DNA from: an uncultured Hyphomicrobiales bacterium | GTDB lineage: Bacteria > Pseudomonadota > Alphaproteobacteria > Rhizobiales > Beijerinckiaceae | Assembly: GCA_903847605.1 (NCBI GenBank) | Contig: CAINED010000051.1 | Location: forward strand, 1 to 64,000 | Length of the DNA stretch: 64,000 nt | Reading direction: 5' to 3' | Part shown: piece by piece, positions 35,839 through 42,439 of the stretch | How the letters are laid out: each line of letters begins with the position of its first letter | How positions within the stretch are numbered: position 1 is the stretch's first letter | The notes under the pieces: model-generated | What the model was told of the DNA's origin: nothing | Databases searched by the model: none | Seen by the model: the letters and a program-made list of their open reading frames with translations, nothing else | Program-made: the position numbers and the translations under genes

Positions 35839-36338
35839 GCGGTGATTCCTTCAGCTTCCGGACGCGCAGGCCGGTCCCATATGTGCCACAGGAAATAGAG
35901 GCCGCTACTGACAAAACCGTAGGGAATGAATATCGATACCCACCATTTCGGCACGGGCCATTCCTGAATCGTCTCGATGCTGCTTTCGTACTGATTGAGC
36001 GATGCATCAAGGCAGAACCACGCCGCGAAGAAGCACATGAAAGCGGCCACTGCGCGCAAGACCGACTCGAACGCCACGCGGCGGCTTTGCGGCATGGCGT
36101 CGACGAGTATGTTGATCGTGACGTGCTCGTTGAGGCGCGTCAGGTTGGGAACGGCGAGGAAGATGGCCGCGCACAGGAAATAGGCGACAAGCGAGTTTGC
36201 CCAAAGCGTGGGGGCATTGAAAACATAGCGCGCGGTCACCTCATAGCTGAAGCAGAGACATATCAGGACCAGCAAGCCGATAGCCAGGTAATTGCCGGCA
36301 ATCGTCACGATGTCATGCACGCGCAAGATCTGGCGCAT
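35835..36338 (-). CDS. dctQ: TRAP transporter small permease (DctQ type)
   Basis: A 167-residue membrane protein with four predicted helices (about residues 12-33, 45-65, 85-105 and 133-153). The family's 'EVTARYVFNAPTLWANSLVAYFLCAAIFLAVPNLTRLNEHVTI' region, paraphrased here by its R-Y-VF and NEH elements, spans about 28-72. It forms the membrane complex with DctM. A hairpin with a minus-strand T-run lies between its start and the preceding dctP gene. Confidence 0.88.
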   Translation of the reverse strand: MRQILRVHDIVTIAGNYLAIGLLVLICLCFSYEVTARYVFNAPTLWANSLVAYFLCAAIFLAVPNLTRLNEHVTINILVDAMPQSRRVAFESVLRAVAAFMCFFAAWFCLDASLNQYESSIETIQEWPVPKWWVSIFIPYGFVSSGLYFLWHIWDRPARPEAEGITA

Positions 36339-36361
36339 CGCTCCCCCTGCAACACGTTGTG

Positions 36362-36394
36362 AAAAGGCGGCGCAGGTATTGAGCCTGCGCCGCC
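36362..36394 (-). terminator. Attenuator-like hairpin between dctP and dctQ
   Basis: On the minus strand GGCGGCGCAGG pairs with CCTGCGCCGCC around a seven-base loop and is followed by TTTTC. It sits between the binding-protein gene and the permease genes and could lower read-through so that the receptor is made in excess. Confidence 0.75.
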
Positions 36395-36406
36395 CCTATC
36401 AATGGA

Positions 36407-37393
36407 TTAAAGGCCCATGCCCTTGTCGTTCACAAGCTTACGGAAGGATTCAGCCTCGGCCTTGTTCTTGGCGATGGCGAGATCCCACACTCCTTCGGCG
36501 AAGAGGGAGCCCATCTTGCCCTCGAGATCCTTCGACAGACGCGCTTCCCTCATCCCGGCTTTCTTCATGCCCTCGATCTCGTCCATGGCCATCTTGTCGT
36601 AATCTCTCCAGATGGTCTCCTCCATCTTGCGGCCGATGTCCTGCAGCACCTTCTTGTCCTCAGCCGAAAGGCGGTTGAACGTGTTGGTGTTGATGAAGAG
36701 CTGCAGCGTGCTGATGCCGAAGAAGGGCTGCACGAAATGCTTGGCGACTTCAGGCCATTTCATGTCGACGACGCCGACGCTCGGCCAGGCCGCGCCATCC
36801 ACTACGCCCTTCTCGAGAGCGGTGTAAACGTCGGTTGGCGCGAGAACCACCGGCGATGCGCCGAGCGCCTTCAGCAGGGGATGATAGGTCTGTGTGCCGC
36901 GGATCTTGCGGCCCTTCAATGTGCCATCCGGCCCGACAGCATCACGCAGGATGATCTGATAGCCGGACTTGCCCTGGGGCACGAAGGCGAGCGTCGTGAC
37001 GCCAAACTTCTGATAGTGCTTGTTGGCGAATTCCCAGACGCCGGTTTCACGGCGCTTGGCGGGGTCGCCATTGATGCCGTCGAGCGCCATGCCGATACCG
37101 GTCGTGCCCGCATGATAGGCGCCGTGGGTGATGAGGATATCGAACACGCCAGCACCGACAGGCTGCAATTGTTCGAACGCAGGCACCGCTTCAGGTCCGC
37201 TGCGCTTCACGGTGAGGCGGCCCTTCGACTCTTCCTGCACCATGCGCATGAACATCTGTTCCGTGCCCCATGTGCCCTTGTTATTCGGCGTCCAGCTCGA
37301 AAGATATTTCAGTTCGAGCGCGCTCGCCGTGGTCGCGGCGAGCGATGCGGCGATGGCGATGCTGCCTATGATGATTCCAGCTGTCCTGAACAT
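36407..37393 (-). CDS. dctP: TRAP transporter substrate-binding protein (DctP type)
   Basis: A 328-residue periplasmic receptor with a signal peptide (about residues 1-25, 'TTASA'). Mature motifs are 'LKYLSSWTPNNKGTWGTEQMFM', 'VGAGVFDILITHGAYH', the carboxylate-binding Arg segment 'GRKIRGTQTYHPLLKALGASPVVLAPTDVYTALEKGVVDGAAWP' (read in parts, about 165-210) and 'FINTNTFNRLS'. The Arg pairs with an acidic ligand in this family, so an organic acid is the likely cargo. It is the first of the dctP-dctQ-dctM set and follows a hydrolase gene by 40 bp. Confidence 0.9.
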   Translation of the reverse strand: MFRTAGIIIGSIAIAASLAATTASALELKYLSSWTPNNKGTWGTEQMFMRMVQEESKGRLTVKRSGPEAVPAFEQLQPVGAGVFDILITHGAYHAGTTGIGMALDGINGDPAKRRETGVWEFANKHYQKFGVTTLAFVPQGKSGYQIILRDAVGPDGTLKGRKIRGTQTYHPLLKALGASPVVLAPTDVYTALEKGVVDGAAWPSVGVVDMKWPEVAKHFVQPFFGISTLQLFINTNTFNRLSAEDKKVLQDIGRKMEETIWRDYDKMAMDEIEGMKKAGMREARLSKDLEGKMGSLFAEGVWDLAIAKNKAEAESFRKLVNDKGMGL

Positions 37394-37433
37394 TGCTTTA
37401 CCTCCTGCTTAATGTCTGCGTTCTGGCTGCGGT

Positions 37434-38255
37434 TCATCCCTTGAGATAGTTCACCGCTATCGTGTTGAAGGCCTCGGCCTCGTCGATATGCGGGCAGTGC
37501 GAAGCGTTCTCGAAGACATGCAATTGCGCGCCCGGCACTTCCTTCTGCAGTTTCGGGCCGAAACCCTCCATGCGCAAGGGGTCTTTCGCGCCGGTGACAA
37601 GCAAAACCGGACATTTGACGTCGGAATAATCCGGCTTTGCCATCGCGAAACTCGCCGGTTCGCGCCACGGCGCCTTGAAGCGCACAGCCGCCGTGCATTC
37701 CCATGCGCCCGGCGCGATCGAGAGCTGGTGCCGGCGGTCGATATAGGCATCGTCCTTGTTGACGGTGGGATTGGAGAACATCACTTCGACAATGCGGCGC
37801 ATGTGATCGCGCGTGCCGTCGTAAGTATTGAGGATTTTGCGGGCATCATTGTCCGGCACATCGCCTCCGCCGGAAATAACCACGGCTTTCGCGACGGGCC
37901 ATGGACAATCCCTGCGGGCGATGGTCGAAAGCAGCATCGTGCCGCCCATCGAATTGCCCATGAAATGGGCCGATGTGATGCCAAGGGTGTGCAAAAACTG
38001 CGTGATGTGATCGATGCGGTAATTCCACATGTTGTCGAAAGAGAAGACCTTGTCGGTCTTGCCAAAGCCGGCCCAGTCAGGCGCGACAACGCGGAAGTGT
38101 TTCGACAGCGCGCCGATATTGCGCTCCCAGCTCAATTCGCAGCAGCCGCCGAACTCGCCGCTGTGAAGCAGGACGACGGGAAAGCCCTCGCCCGCCTCGA
38201 TATAGTGGGTCATGATTCCGCCCGCGCGGACATAATGGCTTTTGTAATCGGCCAA
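37434..38255 (-). CDS. Alpha/beta hydrolase
   Basis: A 273-residue hydrolase. The nucleophile elbow 'HFMGNSMGGTML' puts the Ser at residue 102. The oxyanion region is 'VVLLHSGEFGGC' (about 27-38), the acid is in 'LLVTGAKDPLRM' (about 222) and the His in 'FENASHCPHIDEAEAFN' (about 250). The lay-out resembles C-C bond hydrolases (MhpC/BphD type) and some amide or enol-lactone hydrolases. It lies between the flavin monooxygenase and TRAP genes, so a role in cleaving an oxygenated intermediate is plausible but inferred. Confidence 0.88.
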   Translation of the reverse strand: MADYKSHYVRAGGIMTHYIEAGEGFPVVLLHSGEFGGCCELSWERNIGALSKHFRVVAPDWAGFGKTDKVFSFDNMWNYRIDHITQFLHTLGITSAHFMGNSMGGTMLLSTIARRDCPWPVAKAVVISGGGDVPDNDARKILNTYDGTRDHMRRIVEVMFSNPTVNKDDAYIDRRHQLSIAPGAWECTAAVRFKAPWREPASFAMAKPDYSDVKCPVLLVTGAKDPLRMEGFGPKLQKEVPGAQLHVFENASHCPHIDEAEAFNTIAVNYLKG

Positions 38256-38287
38256 TTGGTCCTCCCCGCCGTTTATTGTTCTTGAAA

Positions 38288-38316
38288 GCTGGCCGCGCGT
38301 TCATTTCGCGGCCAGC
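38288..38316 (-). terminator. Hairpin between the LLM oxidoreductase and hydrolase genes
   Basis: GCTGGCCGCG and CGCGGCCAGC form a perfect 10-bp stem around a nine-base loop just after the monooxygenase stop. The minus-strand T-run is short (TTTC), so it may stabilise mRNA or reduce read-through rather than fully terminate. Confidence 0.6.
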
Positions 38317-38323
38317 AAAGACG

Positions 38324-39598
38324 TCAGCGTGCGCCAGCTGCGCCGAGCTGGCTGACAAGGCCGCCCTCGAAGACCTTGCTCGATTGCGAACGCAGGATGA
38401 AGTTCTCAGGAGCTTCGCCGGGCACGTCGCCGAACTGGCCCGACAGCTTGCTGTGCGGGAATTCTTCCTTGAGGCGCGGATAGACGTGACGCGCGAAGTT
38501 GCGGATGCCCTTCACTGTATCGTCGTGCTCAAGGAAACCGGCCTGTCCCATGTTCAGGATATGGCCGTAGCCGCCAACATAATTGTAGTGGCGCTTGATC
38601 TGCTGATAGACCTGCTCCGGCGTACCGGCGAACATGAAGCCGCCGCGAATGGCCGCTTCCACGCTCGCACCCTTGGCGAAAGCGCTGAGCGGATGTTCCG
38701 CGCCACGCATGATCGCGACATTGGCGGCAACCGGCACATAGCCGGGCGGGTTGGCGAATTGCGGCGCGACCTTGTTGGCGGTCACGTACCACAGGAGTTT
38801 CTCCGCGCCTTCGTGCGCTTCCTTTTCCGTTTCGCCGACATAGACGAGCGCGGCATAGGCAAGCCTGTTGTTAGGCACGTCGTTGCCGCGGCCCGCATCG
38901 CGCCAGCCCTTGCGGTAGGATTCATAGATCTTCTTCGTGGAATCCCAGCCGGTGAGGAAGGTCGCCTGAATGAAACCGTGACGTCCGACGTCATAAGCCC
39001 CGCCTGTGGATGTGGTCGAGACCCAGACAGGCGGGTGCGGATCCTGCCACTGGCGCGGCCAGACGTTGATGTTGCGATGGTGGAAGAAGCGACCTTCATG
39101 GCTGAAGGGGCCGTCGTGGTTCGTCCATGCCTTGACGATGAGTTCAAGCGCTTCCCAGAAGCGTTCGTTCATGCGCACGGGGTTGGAATTCGCCGGCGAG
39201 ATTTCGTAGGGAACGCCGCGCACGAAACCTGCTTCCAGACGGCCCTTCGACAGCACGTCGATCAACGCCATCTCCTCCGCGACGCGGATCGGCTGGCGGC
39301 GGTTAGCGATAGGATTGCCGAGAATGAGAAGACGCGCGCGCGTCGTCAGGCGCGCAAGCGCAGCGAGCATCAGCGGTGCTGCCGGATCGACGCAGGTCGC
39401 CGTCTGGTGATGTTCGTTGAGCATGATTTCCATGCCCTCTTCATCCGCAATCTGCCATTCGGCGAGATAGCGGTCGTAGAGCGCCGCGCCCTTGCGCGGA
39501 TCGTAGTTCTTGTTGGGCAGGGAAACGCGAATGGACGGATAGGAATCCGCGGGCGGGAGATAGGGATAGGCGGTTTCGCTGAAGTGCCAGGCTTGCAT
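38324..39598 (-). CDS. LLM-class flavin-dependent monooxygenase (luciferase-like)
   Basis: A 424-residue bacterial-luciferase-fold enzyme using reduced FMN/F420-type flavin and oxygen. Family features are 'IADEEGMEIMLNEHHQTATCVDPAAPLMLAALARLTTRARLLILGN' in parts (about residues 50-100), 'EEMALIDVLSKGRLEAGFVRG' (about 107-128) and a C-terminal 'FAGTPEQVYQQIKRH' (about 325-340). Such enzymes hydroxylate or oxidatively open small molecules, including N-heterocycles and alkanesulfonates. CAGGAG precedes the ATG. It sits between two alpha/beta hydrolase genes; no flavin reductase gene is nearby. Confidence 0.9.
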   Translation of the reverse strand: MQAWHFSETAYPYLPPADSYPSIRVSLPNKNYDPRKGAALYDRYLAEWQIADEEGMEIMLNEHHQTATCVDPAAPLMLAALARLTTRARLLILGNPIANRRQPIRVAEEMALIDVLSKGRLEAGFVRGVPYEISPANSNPVRMNERFWEALELIVKAWTNHDGPFSHEGRFFHHRNINVWPRQWQDPHPPVWVSTTSTGGAYDVGRHGFIQATFLTGWDSTKKIYESYRKGWRDAGRGNDVPNNRLAYAALVYVGETEKEAHEGAEKLLWYVTANKVAPQFANPPGYVPVAANVAIMRGAEHPLSAFAKGASVEAAIRGGFMFAGTPEQVYQQIKRHYNYVGGYGHILNMGQAGFLEHDDTVKGIRNFARHVYPRLKEEFPHSKLSGQFGDVPGEAPENFILRSQSSKVFEGGLVSQLGAAGAR

Positions 39599-39631
39599 GT
39601 TGTGCTCCTGTCGAATGGCGTTTGGGATGGA

Positions 39632-40399
39632 TCAGCCGATAAAATCCAGAACGGCCTTGGCGAAGGCCTGCGGTTGTTCGGCTTGAAGGGCGTGGCCGGC
39701 TTCGGGGATGGTCATCGTCTTCGCGTTGGGAAGCAGCTTGGCGTAGGACTGCATGTAGGCCTCGCTCACGAGGCCGTCGCTCGCGCCGCGCACGAACAGC
39801 GCGGGTGACTTAATGCGATGCAGACGATGCGGCAGCTTGGGATTGTGCATGTAGGGTTCCCACACATAGAGCGCGAGGCTTTCGCGATTGCGCACATGTA
39901 TGGAGAGATCCTCGTCGCTCATTTTCGAAGGATCGAAGGGAAATTTCGAGGGGTCGTGGAACATGATCTTCGGCACGTCGGCCGGCGACATGACGAAGAT
40001 GTCGGGAATGTCTAGCTTGTCCGCCGGGCCGGTCTTCACGCCGACAGGCGCCATCAGCGCGATCTTGCCGAAACGCTCCGGCGCCTTGGTCGCCATTTCC
40101 ATGGTGATCCAGCCGCCGACCGAGCAGCCGATGACGTCGGTTTTCTGGATGCCGTAATGATCCATCAGTTCGAGATAGATGTGCGCGACGTCATCCACGC
40201 TGTCGATCCAGTCCGGCAGGGCGGAGCGGCCAAAGCCGGGGTGAGAGGGCGCGATGACGCGGCGCGTCTTCGAGACCTCCGCCAGGAAGGGATCGGGGCG
40301 AAAGCCGCCGCCCGGATGCAGGTAAAGGACGGGCGCGCCGCTGCCGCCCTCATGGACTTCGAGATCGCATCCCGCGATCGTGACGGTGCTGCGTTGCAA
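39632..40399 (-). CDS. Alpha/beta hydrolase
   Basis: A 255-residue hydrolase that heads the minus-strand catabolic cluster. The nucleophile is Ser93 in 'DVIGCSVGGWITMEMA', the oxyanion turn is 'VLYLHPGGGFRPD' (about 24-36), the acid is in 'LFVRGASDGLVS' and the His in 'IPEAGHALQAEQP' (about 236). Start is a TTG at 40399 with GGAGG six bases upstream; no better start exists. It is divergent from the IclR gene, with a 163-bp shared promoter region. Low resemblance to the other hydrolase suggests a different step. Confidence 0.86.
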   Translation of the reverse strand: MQRSTVTIAGCDLEVHEGGSGAPVLYLHPGGGFRPDPFLAEVSKTRRVIAPSHPGFGRSALPDWIDSVDDVAHIYLELMDHYGIQKTDVIGCSVGGWITMEMATKAPERFGKIALMAPVGVKTGPADKLDIPDIFVMSPADVPKIMFHDPSKFPFDPSKMSDEDLSIHVRNRESLALYVWEPYMHNPKLPHRLHRIKSPALFVRGASDGLVSEAYMQSYAKLLPNAKTMTIPEAGHALQAEQPQAFAKAVLDFIG

Positions 40400-40505
40400 T
40401 ATGTCCTCCCGATGATTTTCGACGCGACATCCGCATCGAGCTTTTGCCGGAAGGCTAAACCTCGCTCCCCCGCTTGGGGACTCTCATTACCTGCTTGAAT
40501 CCAGA

Positions 40506-40521
40506 TTCTACATATGTGGAA
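40506..40521. promoter_or_regulatory. Candidate IclR operator
   Basis: TTCTACATATGTGGAA is a 16-bp inverted repeat with one mismatch, lying between the divergent hydrolase (40399) and IclR (40563) genes. IclR-family proteins bind short A/T-centred palindromes of about this size, so this is the best operator candidate in the gap. Confidence 0.5.
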
Positions 40522-40562
40522 ATAGGTGAAGCGCATCGCGGGATGCGTATTCAAGGCGTGTC

Positions 40563-41330
40563 ATGTCGCAACATCTCGTCAAATCGGCCGCGCGCGTCTT
40601 TGCGATCCTCGAACTCTTCGACAGGATGCGCAGGCCGCTGCGGCTCAAGGACATTGCCGGCGGGTTACAGCAGCCGACATCGAGCACGGCGGCTCTATTG
40701 AAGAGCATACTGCTGCAGGGCTACCTCTCCTTCGACCCGAAGACGCGGGCCTATATGCCCACGGCGCGGCTGGCGAAAATCGCAAGCTGGGTGCCCTTCG
40801 AGGAATTCGAACAAGGCATCGTCATGGACGCCCTCAAGCAGTTGCAACGTACGACAGGCGAAACAGCCATTCTCGCCGTACAGCACGGCATTTATGTCGA
40901 ATACGAGCAAACCGTGAATGCGACGGAAGGCATGACGCTGCGCATTTCCCCGGGGACGCGCAGGCTGACCGTGCAAACGGGCACAGGCTGGCTGCTTCTC
41001 AACAAGCAAAGCCGGGCGGAAGCGGTCGCCATTTACGAGGAAACGATTGCCTCCGGCCAACTCGACCGCCGCAAGTTCTCGCGCGCGGCCTTTCTCGCCT
41101 GCCTCGACGATCATGCCGACAAGGTCATCTCCTTCGTGAAGGCGCGGGACATCCTCATCCCCACCGCGCATTGGGGCGGGGGCATGATCTCAGCCCTCAT
41201 ACCTGTGCCGCAAGGCCATCGCGAGCTCGCATTTGGCATCGGCGGCCCGGCGGAGAGGCTGGAAGCAAATTTCGAAAAGATTTCCGAGGCGCTTCTGCAG
41301 GCCATCAAGACGATCGGCGAAAAGCTGTAG
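40563..41330 (+). CDS. IclR-family transcriptional regulator
   Basis: A 255-residue regulator. The N-terminal winged helix-turn-helix covers about residues 5-65 ('SAARVFAILELFDRMRRPLRLKDIAGGLQQPTSSTAALLKSI' in parts). The GAF-like effector domain follows with 'TGETAILAVQHGIYVEYEQTVN' and 'GTGWLLLNKQS'. IclR proteins regulate catabolic genes for aromatic and other acids. It is divergent from the hydrolase/monooxygenase/TRAP cluster and probably controls it. It converges on fdsD. Confidence 0.9.
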   Translation: MSQHLVKSAARVFAILELFDRMRRPLRLKDIAGGLQQPTSSTAALLKSILLQGYLSFDPKTRAYMPTARLAKIASWVPFEEFEQGIVMDALKQLQRTTGETAILAVQHGIYVEYEQTVNATEGMTLRISPGTRRLTVQTGTGWLLLNKQSRAEAVAIYEETIASGQLDRRKFSRAAFLACLDDHADKVISFVKARDILIPTAHWGGGMISALIPVPQGHRELAFGIGGPAERLEANFEKISEALLQAIKTIGEKL

Positions 41331-41366
41331 CGGCCCTGCGCGTCGTCTCGGGAAGACGCCCGTCCC

Positions 41367-41588
41367 TCAACCCGCTTCCTTTTCCTTGAGTCGCTGTAGC
41401 GCCTTCAGCGCCAGCGGCTCTAGCCCCCGTCCGCCATCTTCGAGAAAGGCATATATCTCCCGACGCATCATCGGATTCCAGAAATCCTTGATGTGCTGCA
41501 TCGTCGCCGTCACCGCGTCTTCCTCCGGCTGATGGCGGAAGAAAGTCGCGATCTGATTTGCCATGCGGACGAGTTTGGTCGCGCTCAT
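41367..41588 (-). CDS. fdsD: Formate dehydrogenase delta subunit FdsD
   Basis: A 73-residue subunit matching FdsD: 'KLVRMANQIATFFRHQPEEDAV' (about residues 5-26), 'HIKDFWNPMMRREIYAFLEDGG' (about 33-53) and a helical tail. It is a small partner of the soluble NAD-dependent molybdenum formate dehydrogenase. The start overlaps the fdhD stop by four bases; it is the last gene of the fds operon. Confidence 0.93.
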   Translation of the reverse strand: MSATKLVRMANQIATFFRHQPEEDAVTATMQHIKDFWNPMMRREIYAFLEDGGRGLEPLALKALQRLKEKEAG

Positions 41589-42439
41589 GCCCCGCTCACT
41601 CTGCTCTCGGTGCGAATACGATCCGCGCCACTGAATACAAGCGCGGAACCATTGCGCGCCATCGCGATCAGCGTGATCCCGTTATCCCGCGCACGCCGAA
41701 CGGCCAACGATGTCGGCGCCGATATATTGACGACGGTGCGTGCGCCGAAAATGGCGGCCTTTTCGATCATCTCGAAAGAGGCGCGGCTTGTCAGCAGCAG
41801 AAATCCGTCATCCGGCTCAAATCCGTTTCGCAGCGCCGCTCCAATCAGTTTGTCCAGCGCATTGTGCCGGCCGACATCCTCGCGGATCGCCGCGATCTCG
41901 CCGTTGCGCCGGCACCAGGCCGCAGCATGAACCGATTGCGTGATCTTGTTGAGTTGCTGCGCCGCGACGATATCTTTTAGCGCGCGATTGATGGCAGCAA
42001 GCTCGACATCCTGCTTTGGCCGCGCGATTTCCTTCGCTTTCGGCATGGACTTGAGATCGTCGATACCGCACAGACCGCAGCCCGTGCGTCCGGCGATATT
42101 GCGGCCGCGCGCGAGATGCCGCTGCATCTTCTCGGACGCGAGGGAAATGACGAGCCGTAAGCCGCCTTCGCCCTCTTCCACGGCGACAGAGCGAATATCC
42201 TGCGGCCTGTCGATAATACCCTCGGTAAAGGAGAACCCGTAAGCGAAATCCTCAAGATCCTGCGGCGTCGTCATCATTACGGCGAAGGGAATCGGCGCAT
42301 AAACGACATTGACGGGCATTTCCACGGCGAGCGCACGTTCCTGCCGGGTGAGTTTGCCGGTCGCGAGATCGAGCACCTGCACGCCGTCATCGGGCAGCGC
42401 AGGTTGTGGCAGGCTCGCTATCGCGTCACTCCGCGGCAT
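41585..42439 (-). CDS. fdhD: Formate dehydrogenase accessory sulfurtransferase FdhD/FdsC
   Basis: A 284-residue maturation factor that delivers sulfur to the bis-MGD cofactor. The active cysteines are in 'RTGCGLCGIDDL' (about residues 112-123, a CxxC), and 'LLLTSRASFEMIEKAAIFGARTVVNISAPTSLAVRRA' (in parts, about 217-254) forms the C-terminal domain. The start at 42439 overlaps fdsA by 14 bp; a start six codons earlier is possible. In fds operons this gene is also called fdsC. Confidence 0.9.
   Translation of the reverse strand: MPRSDAIASLPQPALPDDGVQVLDLATGKLTRQERALAVEMPVNVVYAPIPFAVMMTTPQDLEDFAYGFSFTEGIIDRPQDIRSVAVEEGEGGLRLVISLASEKMQRHLARGRNIAGRTGCGLCGIDDLKSMPKAKEIARPKQDVELAAINRALKDIVAAQQLNKITQSVHAAAWCRRNGEIAAIREDVGRHNALDKLIGAALRNGFEPDDGFLLLTSRASFEMIEKAAIFGARTVVNISAPTSLAVRRARDNGITLIAMARNGSALVFSGADRIRTESRVSGA

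Noticed and set aside
38276-39808. Plus-strand open frame of 510 codons opposite the LLM oxidoreductase
   Set aside because: Antisense shadow; high His/Arg/Asp content without any recognisable domain, while the minus strand encodes a complete family member.
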